From: Smittium culicis
Lineage: Eukaryota; Kickxellomycota; Harpellomycetes; Harpellales; Legeriomycetaceae
Direction of reading: 5' to 3'
DNA: 11,263 nt
NCBI GenBank assembly: GCA_001970855.1
Contig: LSSN01005817.1
Coordinates: 1 to 11,263 of the forward strand
In this document: positions 1 through 8,463 of the stretch, in pieces
How positions within the stretch are numbered: position 1 is the first letter of the stretch
How the letters are laid out: each line of letters starts with the position of its first letter
Position numbers and translations under genes: made by a program
Notes under the pieces: generated by a model
The model's database searches: none
Told to the model about the DNA's origin: nothing
The model's input: the letters and a program-made list of their open reading frames with translations, nothing else

Positions 1-967
1 TAGATCCTACTCGTTTCTCTTTTGGGCTGATAGCCACTAGTATTACATATTATTATTTACGATAGTTTTCTGGTTTTCAATTATTTCCGTATCACTTGTT
101 CTCATGAAACTACAAATTTCCATTAACCAGTATAAATTTTGAGTAAGAATTCCAGGTTTTAATTATTCGTTGCTTCAACATGATTTAATTTTTTTCTACG
201 ACTGAATCAATATCATAATCTGGATTTTTATAGGATTTGACTTTTAATATTTTTATATCTTCAAAGTATTACTTAAAAGTATTATTTTTAGTTATAGCAG
301 AAGGGTCATCAAATAAGTTGAGTACGGCTGGGCGGTATCCAGATATAATAGAGATGGCAAATTTTTATTCATCTCTTCCAAAATCTAAAAAGTTAGTGGA
401 TTAAATTGGTGATATAGTATCCTTATAAATACCTTTTTTAATACGCTAATCAAAAATTTTTGATTTCTCAAAGCTTTAGTTTTCCTTATTTACCATTTAT
501 TATTGAATATCTAGCATAATTTTTACAATTTTGTCTTCTAAACCTAATTCTTGATCCCTAAGCTGTTTATCTTACTATATTTTAGTTCCAAATCCTTGTT
601 CTTTGCCATCACTGATTTTCTGCTAGTTTTTTATTGTATATTTTTTTAAGCTGAAATGTGTAGCGAATTTTTTATTTCCATCTGTATTATATCCGGGTAA
701 CAAGTTGTAGAACTTAACCAAGAAGTTATCAGAGTCACTTCTGACCTCTCCTTGCGTAATTTTTGAGCAAAATTTTGTTTTAGATTCGAATTTGGGAAAT
801 ACCAAGATTTCTTCCACCTGTTCGAATCATGTGTTAGTGCATTCGTTGCAGAATCTGTTTTCAATGGTTTCCATATCAAGTAACTTTTAAACTTTTTTTT
901 TCTGTATCAAGCATTTGTACATGATGAGGACCACATTTATTGTTGATATTTTGAGTTTTTTTTTCAT
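1..967 (-). CDS. Unknown protein, 3' end off window; all three stop codons used as sense
   Basis: No family recognised. The frame runs unbroken from ATG at 967 to the left edge, about 322 codons, if TAA/TAG are read as Glu (or Gln) and TGA as Trp. It contains 4 TAG, 10 TAA and 3 TGA in frame, for example TAG at 625-623. My hand count of G by codon position over about 300 codons is near 70, 34 and 32, a strong coding bias in this frame. The start is Lys-rich (MKKKLKIS) followed by a hydrophobic stretch of about 12 residues, possibly a signal anchor. In-frame ATGs at 922 and 874 are alternative starts. The rest is charged and soluble-looking, with pieces such as ISGYRPAVLNLFDD and NPDYDIDSVVEKN. 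No terminal stop can be assigned because the gene leaves the window. It lies in tandem with the larger minus-strand gene upstream. I am sure it is coding; its function is unknown. Confidence 0.85.
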
Positions 968-1063
968 TTTATAGCGTTATGGAAAATACTGAATAATAGT
1001 AAAAAATAGAATGCTTTTCCTAATCCTTAAGCCTCACTGGAATACTATTAGAAATAAAAGTAA

Positions 1064-1111
1064 TCAAGAGAATGATCACAATTATTTAATTGTGTTTAGT
1101 AACTCTCTTGA
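1064..1111. terminator. Two-tier inverted repeat at gene 3' end
   Basis: Outer arms TCAAGAGA (1064-1071) and TCTCTTGA (1104-1111) pair perfectly over 8 bp. Inner arms CACAATTA (1077-1084) and TAATTGTG (1087-1094) also pair perfectly. The element sits between the larger minus-strand gene and the one starting at 967. The last usable stop of the upstream gene (TAA 1084-1082) lies inside it. Its place suggests a transcript 3'-end or processing signal, as with the hairpins between the convergent genes near 8400. That role is inferred from position only. Confidence 0.55.
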
Positions 1112-3651
1112 GAAATTTTTTGTGAAAAATCGCTATTTGTAAAGAATGTACTGAATTTACCAATTATTATAAATGGTTGGTAAATTTTCGTAACTGAAAT
1201 CGTGAATATTTTTCGATTAAGTTTTAAATAATTATTAGTTTAGTTTTTTTATAAATGCCTTTTGAAACCTGTTTATTTTACTTTAATAAATATAAATTAA
1301 ACCTTCGCACAGTTTTTAGGAGTTGATTAGTCTTATGAAATTTATATATTATCACCAGATACAGACGTTTTTAAATAGTCAACATAGGGCTCAACAATAG
1401 TGGCCATCCCTTTTTTATTTTTTTAGTAGAAATAGAGAATCCGCTGGGTTCAGAATTAATTGAGAATAGCCCAGATGGAGCCTGATTATTATTTTAATGC
1501 AGAGCATCCACAGTTTTTCTGATACTTTCAGGAGAGCTTTTGGCCATTTGCCTTCCATTTTATTTTGGTATGAGATTGAAGTATTGTTTTCTTAGTCGAA
1601 CATCAATCTTCCTCCAAATATCTGTGAAATTTTGAGCTCATTTATTACGGAAACCAAATCTCTTATTTTTATCAAAAGTTTTTTTTTTCTTTTCTGGAGT
1701 TCAAATTTCCGAGTACTGCTGTTCCCTTATATCTATACTTCGGTTATGATCTCTGGAGTCTATAAAAATCTTTATTTCTTGAATTTCTGTAAGAATGCAT
1801 TGAAAATTCAATTATTCAAGCGGTTGTTCCATCGCTCCAAATTATCTTCAACTGCCTTGATAATTTCGATTAGCTTGCTTCAATTTTTTTTTTCTACTAG
1901 AAAATGATTCTTTAGTTCCAATTATCTTATTTTCATAAATACTTCTGGTAAAAGAGCTACAGTTATGGCTAGATTTTTTATTGAGTCTTTGCAGCAGTTT
2001 AATAATCGACTGCCTCCTTTCTGAGCTCCCTGTAACTGTCTTTAGGGATCTATAAACTCGCCGCTTGTGAATTTATTTTCATTCCCATTTGGGTAATTAA
2101 ATGCGTTGGAATAAGAGTTTATTTTACCGAGTTTTTTAGGGTAATTATTTTCATAAAAAATTTTTTCACTCAGAATGTATTATTTTCCGATTCATCCTTT
2201 TTGGATTCTAAAATGATCAAATCTTCCTATTGAGCGCTGATAAAGATTTTTATATATCTTTAATCTATAAAACTGGTCGCATGAACTTTTTAAACACGAA
2301 AGGATTTAATTAAATAGCGAACTTATGCACTATGAATTCATAATTAAGGCCGTTTCAATTTGACTGTAAGCACTTTTTCTATATTTTTTATATCACTAAG
2401 TGAAGAAATGAATCAAATGTATATACTGGCCATCCAGTTCTTTCTATGAATAATCTTTCAGACTATATTCATTCTTTCCTTCTTTTAGTATATCTGATAC
2501 AAGTTCTAATTTATTGATCCTTAAATACAGAACTGAGCAGAGTTCCCTGGATTTTTCTGTATTGCAAAAATTTGAGATAAATAAACTCGTTTACTCCTGG
2601 AAACTTCATCTATATCTCGTTTTTATAGTATTATCAAAAAAATTTCCTATTCCATCAGATTTTTTAGCGTACTGATGCCTCAAATTAACTTTTATACGAT
2701 TTAAGTCATCTGATGAATCTGGAGAGAGACTAAAAAACCTAATTTGATAACATCCCTGGTCCAGTAGTCGTATTTCAGTCTCAAATACGTCCTCTTAATG
2801 AGTCTAAATTTTCTACCTACTAGTATCTCTTTCTGCGACTTCTATTACTGAATTTATTATGACTGCTCTGGATTTACACAGGCTTTTATTTCCTTGGAAA
2901 GCACGTATTGTCCTCAGTTGGTTATTTTTAGGTGCGATATATTTTTTTCTGTTTTTAAATGACTTGCGTCTATTTTTTACTCGCATCTTTAATTCTCCGT
3001 ATGACCCACAAATTCCTGAATTTCCTGAATTGATTAGAAATGATATAAAATCAATTTGGGTTCTATTAGTTGTTTTGAGCTGCAATTTAGTATCTGTGGA
3101 GATTTTTCATGAGTATTTGATGCATTATAGACGTTTTCCATAAGGATTTGAAAAAAAATTGTCGCAAAGTTTTGCAAAAAGCCCGCATAATATTTGAAAA
3201 TTTGATTATTGATTTTATATGAGACTTTGGGTCTTAACTTTTTTTACGTACAAAATATTCAGTATTTTAATGAGACATGAGATTCTGTATTGAATTTCAA
3301 AAATTTTTGTATCTTCAATTTTAGATTCTGGAGATAAGCCCATATTATTAAATGTGGGAAGGTCGTAATCTTTATATCATTTTTTTGGGCACGCAACATA
3401 GAATATTATTCTCTCAAAGTCAGTTATTTATGTAGATGCGTTTTACATCTCTGGTAAAGCATGATTTCATTAGGTGGAGCCCTTTAAAAGACATAAATAT
3501 CATACTCAATATCATCGATAATGACATCAACATCATTTGGACGTTGTGGAGATTGAAATTTTAGCTCAAGCTGAGAAAGGAATACTAAGATTTATTTGGT
3601 TCAGTCTGATGAGTAACTATCGGAATTTTCATAGCTATCAATTTGTGACAT
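1082..3651 (-). CDS. Large unknown protein, frame changes three or more times
   Basis: No family recognised. The start chosen is ATG at 3651; the following 56 codons show G at positions 1, 2 and 3 of about 15, 4 and 4 (MSQIDSYENSD..., then an Asp-rich run NDVDVIIDDIEYD). Near 3482-3492 the coding signal moves to another frame, which continues for about 678 codons to about 1445 with only about 31 stop triplets, where about 50 would be expected by chance. This part has a basic patch (RVKNRRKSFKNRKK), later KINSYSNAFNYPNGNENK and SKLIEIIKAVEDNLERWNNR. About 1440-1340 reads best in the first frame again (GMATIVEPYVDYLKTSVSGD), then the main frame resumes and ends at TAA 1084-1082. TGA as Trp and TAR as Glu or Gln read smoothly throughout. 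Two of the three frame changes sit at A or T runs, so sequencing indels, tiny introns, recoding or early pseudogenisation are all possible. Total near 850 codons; the 3' limit is uncertain. Confidence 0.7.
1154..1186. repeat. Perfect 10-bp inverted repeat
   Basis: AATTTACCAA (1154-1163) and TTGGTAAATT (1177-1186) are exact reverse complements around a 13-base loop. It lies about 40 bases from the two-tier inverted repeat at 1064-1111, so the pair may form one 3'-end structure. If the upstream gene extends to 1082, this repeat lies inside its last 35 codons. If the gene ends earlier, near one of the clustered TAA codons at 1299-1242, both hairpins are intergenic. I cannot decide which. Confidence 0.5.
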
Positions 3652-3916
3652 ATATTATTAAATTGATGTCCCTAAAATTAGTATTTTATTTATTTGACTA
3701 AAATCGCTAGGTATTGTACTGTTATGATTTTATGGATAAGTGCCACTAGGCGTTTATAAAGTTTATTATTTAATAAGGATGTCAATTTTTGTCAGATAAT
3801 GTATAAAAAACTATGAGGAAACTAGGCTATTTATGCGTTTTGGTAAAACGTCAAAACAAAACTTAAAAAAAGATAATAAGTATTAACATTAATAGACTTC
3901 AAGGGTAATCATTAAT

Positions 3917-3993
3917 AGAAAAAGCCAAGGCTAACTATTCGTTATTTAATATTTATTTTAAAAGTGGAAAATCCCCAACAGAAAAAGCCAAGG
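3917..3993 (+). repeat. Two direct copies of AGAAAAAGCCAAGG
   Basis: The 14-base sequence AGAAAAAGCCAAGG occurs at 3917-3930 and again at 3980-3993, 63 bases apart, and both copies are followed within a few bases by TAA-containing sequence. An exact repeat with GC-containing words is unusual in this AT-rich spacer. It could be a pair of protein-binding sites upstream of the divergent genes. If read in the plus frame at this point both copies encode a Lys-Lys-Pro-Arg motif, but I do not think that frame is coding. Confidence 0.6.
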
Positions 3994-5565
3994 GTTAAGA
4001 GTAACCAATCATGACATGTACCTTGCGAAATAAAAAATCATAAACATTAGGAAAAATAATTACATTTTGTTACATAATAAAATTGTTTTTTTAAAATTAT
4101 TTAGGTTAAAGTTAGGATAGTAAGAAATTTTATCATGTATAGAATTTGAAGCTTAAATTTTCGAATTATTGATAAAAATGCTAACACATAATCTATTTTT
4201 AAATGAATGAAACTAATAAAAAAAATATCAAATAATCAAAAATTGAAAAGCTTAACTTCGAAATTTTGGGAATTTAAGCTTTCTTATATTTTGAGGAAAT
4301 GTAATTTGGTTATGAAACCAAATCTCAGGGGTAATTAAAATTCAATTATAATTAGTCCATTATATCCTTTAATTAACAGAAGAATAAATAATTATTCTAA
4401 AAAATTTTCCAGAAATAGATATCAGATTTAAATGCTGATATAAATACACTTAAAATTTATTCGGGAAAGTATCGAATATTTCAATCCAACTAAAATCAAA
4501 AACTATATGGGAAACTGTAAACGGTGTTGAAGCTATATTAAATTCGTTTTTTTTTTTTGTTAAGATATATAGGTTAGACAATGATTACTGCTAAAACTGG
4601 AGAAAAAAATTGTAATCTTCAATATATAATTATAATTTTGAATTTTTAGAGTTTATTACTCTTATATATCAAAACTTTTGAGGTTTCAGTTATCTCTAAA
4701 AATTTATAAATATCGAAGCTCATAATCTTTAGAAACAGAAAATTTTATGTTGAACCTTTTTTTGGAAGAACAAATCTCAGACTGTAGCCTTTTTAAATTA
4801 AATTGGTTCTAAATTTACATAAGAATTTTTTTTACGTAATCTTTATAAATGAAGAAATTTCCAATGTAAGTCTTTTCTAATTAAAAAATCAGGGATTGGA
4901 TTTATGAGCCTCCATTTATAAAATTAAATTTTTATTTTTGGCGAAAATGAAGTAAAATACACTTAGTGTAAAATAAGTATAGAAAATGCTACTTCCATTG
5001 TTAAAAATCTAGAAGAAAATTGTATTTACATAATCAAACTATCAAGGAATGTATTAAATAGCAATGTAAATTTTAATTGTATTACATTCTTACAAAATAC
5101 TAGTCAATTATTTATCATATGTAGAAAAGTTTTCCTTATTGCATAATTATTATTAATTAATTTAAATTTACTTTCTTGTTTACAATTTTATATAAATCTA
5201 AGCTATTTTCCCAATATGGGATAAGGGGTATATTTTTTATGGATTAAATTTATATTCCTATAATTAACTAATAATCATAGCTATTTACAATATTTCCAGA
5301 AGAAAATACTAAAATAAACTGCTCTAAATACTTTTACTAATCTAAATAAAAATATAATAAAGTGAGAGCATAAAAAACATCTCATAAATCGTTATTAGCG
5401 TAAATATTTCAAGGTGGAGATTTTTTAATAATAATTATTTAGTACAACGAACTAGGGTAATAGAAAGAATTAAACTTTTTGAAAAGCATAACCTTCGTAG
5501 GAAGGATTATTCTATAAATATGTATGAAACGAACAGGTGAAGAGATCGGTAAAGTAAAGCAAAAG

Positions 5566-5633
5566 TGAGCCAATGGTATGGGTAATATAAGGGGGATCTT
5601 CAGTTGGAAGACATTAGATCGCCGATTGGTTCA
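5566..5633 (+). other. Foldable GC-richer island, possible structured RNA or short exon
   Basis: Within the AT-rich spacer, about 5485-5660 is markedly less AT-rich and purine-rich on the plus strand. TGAGCCAAT (5566-5574) pairs with ATTGGTTCA (5625-5633), 9 bp with one G-U, and can be extended by GG/CC past a bulge. Inside, either TCTTC/GAAGA (5597-5601 with 5607-5611) or GGGGATC with GATCGCC can form. A strong hairpin follows at 5679-5706. This suits a small structured RNA gene. I compared it by eye with tRNA, SRP RNA and the spliceosomal RNAs and found no convincing match. The alternative is a protein-coding exon: one plus frame contains VGRHEIADWFITND, faintly like an FHA-domain strand. 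I cannot choose. Confidence 0.3.
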
Positions 5634-5678
5634 TTACAAATGATATTATGACAGAAATTAAAAAAAAAAATTTAGATT

Positions 5679-5706
5679 GCACATCTGGTATTAATTCTAG
5701 ATGTGT
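5679..5706 (+). terminator. Hairpin followed by AT-rich run
   Basis: CACATCT (5680-5686) and AGATGTG (5699-5705) pair perfectly, with a flanking G-U pair and a 12-base loop. It is preceded by a run of ten A (5661-5670) and followed by AT-rich sequence including a T run. It sits just past the GC-richer island, so it may mark the 3' end of whatever is transcribed from that island on the plus strand. This role is inferred. Confidence 0.4.
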
Positions 5707-7435
5707 AAATATAAAATTAAATATTTTTTTCATATCATAATACAGGATTTCTCAATCATATATCAAGGGTGGATTTGAGTTAATTTTATTTTTCGCAGTA
5801 AATTTAGCTGCACCAAAAGGATTATGATACTACATTCAGCTTTTCATAACATTTTAGGTGTAACTATTGAATTAACAAACTAGATACCGTGAATTGTGTT
5901 AATTTTTTTTTTTCGAAAATTAAGTGTTTTTAGACCTATTTTTTTGTATTTATGAGTATAAAAATAAGGTTAATATAGCAATAATTCCAATAAAAGAATA
6001 TTATATATGTGGAAGTGAATATATTTTCGACTAAAATTGCTTAAATTTAATGATTATTAGTCATTAAGTTTTTCTTTAAATAGTTGGACAATATTTTTAT
6101 AATATTTAAAATATTAATATGGTAGATTATTTCGAGGAACTTTAATTTATCCATTAGATTTTTCCTACTCGCTATCTTCAGTTTAATTTTTCTATCCTAT
6201 TAGAAATAAAAGCATAGGGTTAATTAATTGATATAGTCTGTAACTTTATTTAATGTACATAGGCTTATAGAATCTAAATTAGATTTATTTTTTGAAGGAT
6301 ATAAACTAATATTATATTAATGACGAATTCATATTAAGCGTTATCATCTTTAGTAAAAATTGACGAAAATTACGAGTAAAATAAAAATAGAAATAGAAAT
6401 AAAAGGGTTTTTTTTATTCTTTTAAATTCTATGGTACGAATTTTAAATATAATTATAATCTTTTTGCAAAGGTAAAAATAAATTGAAATTGGGTGAGTCG
6501 ATATTTGATATGAATCCATCATTAGCATATTATTTATTAGTCATCAAAGGCTAAATTAAATTTAGATTATATATCATTGGATGGATTCTTAATAAGTGGA
6601 TCCATAGGCGTTATTACATGTGTAATTTATTACTGTAATTGTGCGTAAGATACGGTAATAACTTTCAAAATTTCATATTTTGACCATAATTATTTAGCAA
6701 CGATTGAATATGAGGCTATTCTTGAATATGTGCTACAGTCGCACCAATAGCCATGGATTTAGGGATAAGAGTTTTTTTTTGGAGGGTGGAATCAGGTCAT
6801 TAGATTCGAAATAAAGTGTAATATTATTATAAAAATAATTACAGATAAAGTCTTATCATGTTACTTGATAAATCTGAGTTGCCTTTATACTTGCATAGTA
6901 CTTTTTTTGGCTTGGGATGAAATTAATAAGTTTATTACACCTTAGACTTTTATTATTATAAGATTCTATAGGAAGTAGTAGTTTATCCATGTGAAAACTA
7001 ATTTCAAAAATTTTGACGATCGATCGTTCTTTGCGTTTCATTTTGGAGCAATTATTACCGAATTTAATTTTATATCGCTTATTTTTGTTTTCGAGTCGCC
7101 TATACGTCTAATATAACTTGTACGAAAAAATCCATCAGACTACAAATAGTCAGCAGTTCTTACTTGTGAGATTATTTATATAAAAACTCTTTTTTTCTCT
7201 GATTTCCTTAAATTAATTTACAAACGGGGCTAAATAAATTGAAGTTCTAAATGATTTTGATACGCATGTTTCATATAGAACTTTCAGCAAATTTATTATA
7301 ATGACACTATCACTTATTAAATAGGGGGGTGAAAACAATTGATAAATAGCTTATTTGTACATCTTTATAGTATTTATGCTCAGCTTTGAATTTTATAAAA
7401 TTACACCAGGAAGTTCACTACACTTTTATCAGATA

Positions 7436-7469
7436 TAGCAGTACATCTATAACTATAGCTGTATTGCTA
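7436..7469. repeat. 10-bp hairpin just upstream of a start codon
   Basis: TAGCAGTACA (7436-7445) pairs with TGTATTGCTA (7460-7469) over 10 bp including one G-U, around a 14-base loop. It ends 9 bases before the ATG at 7479. It could be a 5' regulatory structure of the plus-strand gene, a cruciform-forming operator, or the 3' end of an unseen transcript from the spacer. Confidence 0.5.
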
Positions 7470-7478
7470 CTTATACAT

Positions 7479-8291
7479 ATGCTGTATTTAGTAATTATTT
7501 TATCTTCTTATCACTGATGCTTGACTGTTTATAATGAGAGTTATTGCAGTTTTCGAGATAATTTTTTTCGTGAGAGCGCTCTATTGGCCCTACATATCAT
7601 CAGTTTTGGGTCCTTGTTGTTGGTGAGCAATTAATTTCCGCCTTTCGGACCAGGTAATTCCTCAATTGCTTCCAGCACACAAAACTGTGATATTGAAAGC
7701 ACACTCATTTCTGGAAACAGGACTGCTAATTTTCATTTTGAATTTATCAAAGTCACTGTCAGACGTTCCAGATGCATATTCTGAACCTCTTTTCCGATTA
7801 GATTAAAAAGATGGAAGTAATAAAAGTTACTTAATATCAACTATTCGTGTCTCAGAGCATTCTTTACCATATCTTGACTATCGGAATACCAGCTGTAATA
7901 TTTATGTATCTTTTTTTTGGTTTCTGAAGCGAAATCATACTTCCCGTGTCTCAAATCTAGCTTTGATAATGCATAATTTTAGATTTAAAATTCAGTCTAT
8001 GCAGTAATACGGCTTGGATCGTCCGCAGGATTCGTATCAGAGGAAACTTACGTGAGTTGTAGTTTGGTATTAGTGGGTAAAAAATGCTTAAATATATGCT
8101 ATATAATTCCGAGCAATTCCGATGAAGTCGTTCCACAGAATTTCTATAAGAATTCCAGGGTGTTTATATTACCGGAATATATCATCACTAAAAGACCAGC
8201 TACTTTTATCTTCAGTATGGAAATCGTGACTCCTAATAGTTCCTTGAAGTTTATGTGCAGCTTAGCCTCCTACTTGAACTATGAAAAGTAG
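7479..8291 (+). CDS. Predicted secreted or membrane-anchored Cys-rich protein
   Basis: No family recognised. The frame from ATG 7479 to TAG 8289-8291 gives about 270 residues when TAA/TAG are read as Glu or Gln and TGA as Trp. Only 10 stop triplets fall in frame, about half of what chance predicts (for example TGA 7515, TAA 7632, TAA-TAA 7818, TAG 7980). The N-terminus is hydrophobic (MLYLVIILSSY), and a second hydrophobic stretch, ALLALHIISFGSLLLV, lies near residues 34-49. This suits a signal peptide plus an anchor, or an internal signal sequence. The rest has about 11 Cys and five N-glycosylation sequons (NES, NSS, NRT, NYS, NSS), as in an extracellular domain. C is scarce at codon position 1 (about 26, 55 and 55 over the three positions across most of the frame), supporting the frame. 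The last stop is ambiguous: reading through TAG 8291 would add 22 residues to TAA 8360. It converges on the large minus-strand gene across two hairpins. Confidence 0.6.
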
Positions 8292-8339
8292 CTGTTATTT
8301 CCAGTGAAAATTTTCCACATAGTGTCACTGTCAAGATTT

Positions 8340-8384
8340 GATTGGATTAATTTTAGTTAATTCGCTAATCTAAATTATCCAATC
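8340..8384. terminator. First of two hairpins between convergent genes
   Basis: GATTGGAT (8340-8347) pairs with ATCCAATC (8377-8384), and after a one-base bulge AATTT pairs with AAATT, giving 13 bp in all. It follows the likely stop of the plus-strand gene by about 50 bases. It is probably that gene's 3'-end signal. Confidence 0.55.
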
Positions 8385-8407
8385 TTTTTAGTTTATTTAA
8401 TAGTATA

Positions 8408-8446
8408 AAAGACTTAGAGATTCTTTTTTCGAATCACTAAGTCTTT
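8408..8446. terminator. Long bidirectional hairpin between convergent genes
   Basis: AAAGACTTAGAGATTC (8408-8423) pairs with GAATCACTAAGTCTTT (8431-8446), 15 of 16 positions, around a 7-base T-rich loop. A T-rich tract follows on the plus strand and an AT-rich tract on the minus strand. It lies 17 bases past the stop of the minus-strand gene. In bacteria this would be called an intrinsic terminator; here it more likely guides transcript 3'-end formation in both directions. Palindromes at transcript 3' ends are also known in Mimivirus-type viruses. Confidence 0.7.
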
Positions 8447-8463
8447 CAATTTTTTCTCCTTCT

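Larger units (their letters stand above)
3652..7478. other. Long AT-rich spacer between divergent genes, no convincing gene
   Basis: This 3.8-kb stretch is clearly richer in A and T than the flanking genes. It separates the minus-strand gene starting at 3651 from the plus-strand gene starting at 7479. Almost any frame can be read as Asn/Lys/Ile-rich protein once stops are ignored. However, my counts of G and C by codon position over 4381-5340 show no three-base periodicity favouring one frame. I therefore treat it as non-coding. It may hold promoters for both flanking genes, an origin-like or matrix region, or small RNA genes. Notable elements are listed separately: a repeat pair near 3917-3993, a foldable GC-richer island at 5485-5660 and hairpins at 5679-5706 and 7436-7469. 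A minus-strand reading from ATG 7362 to about 6850 has fewer stops than expected but no codon-position bias, so I left it unannotated. Confidence 0.5.

Noticed and set aside
646..879. 77-codon minus-strand frame overlapping the gene at 1-967
   Set aside because: It is a different frame from the one with the strong G-at-first-position bias, which continues well beyond it on both sides.
1632..1907. 91-codon plus-strand standard-code frame
   Set aside because: Antisense of the large minus-strand gene, Phe/Ser-rich, and expected by chance at this length.
2859..3143. 94-codon plus-strand standard-code frame
   Set aside because: It lies antisense to a better-supported minus-strand gene; its Phe/Leu-rich product is what antisense of a Lys/Glu-rich gene gives.
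1..3651. Pseudogenes mutated by repeat-induced point mutation (C to T)
   Set aside because: This would give in-frame TAA/TAG/TGA and AT-rich blocks, but the codon bias in the 1-967 frame is well preserved over 322 codons with no frame break, and the flanking AT-rich DNA is not a repeat copy. A comparison of CpA and TpA frequencies genome-wide would settle it.
5591..5640. tRNA-like sequence (CTTCAGTTGGAAG resembles a D arm)
   Set aside because: No anticodon stem, T arm or acceptor pairing could be built around it.
3724..5661. Continuous plus-strand readthrough frame across the AT-rich spacer
   Set aside because: It reads like a Lys/Asn-rich protein, but G by codon position is about 73, 96 and 90, with no coding bias, and C shows none either. 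In AT-rich DNA any frame looks protein-like once stops are ignored.
6856..7362. Minus-strand readthrough frame from ATG 7362
   Set aside because: Stops are fewer than chance predicts, and the strand composition is right, but G and C by codon position are nearly even. Not enough to call a gene.
8408..8446. Bacterial origin based on a textbook-like intrinsic terminator
   Set aside because: Bacterial genomes are not known to reassign TAA, no ribosome-binding sites precede the starts, and no bacterial-type genes are visible.
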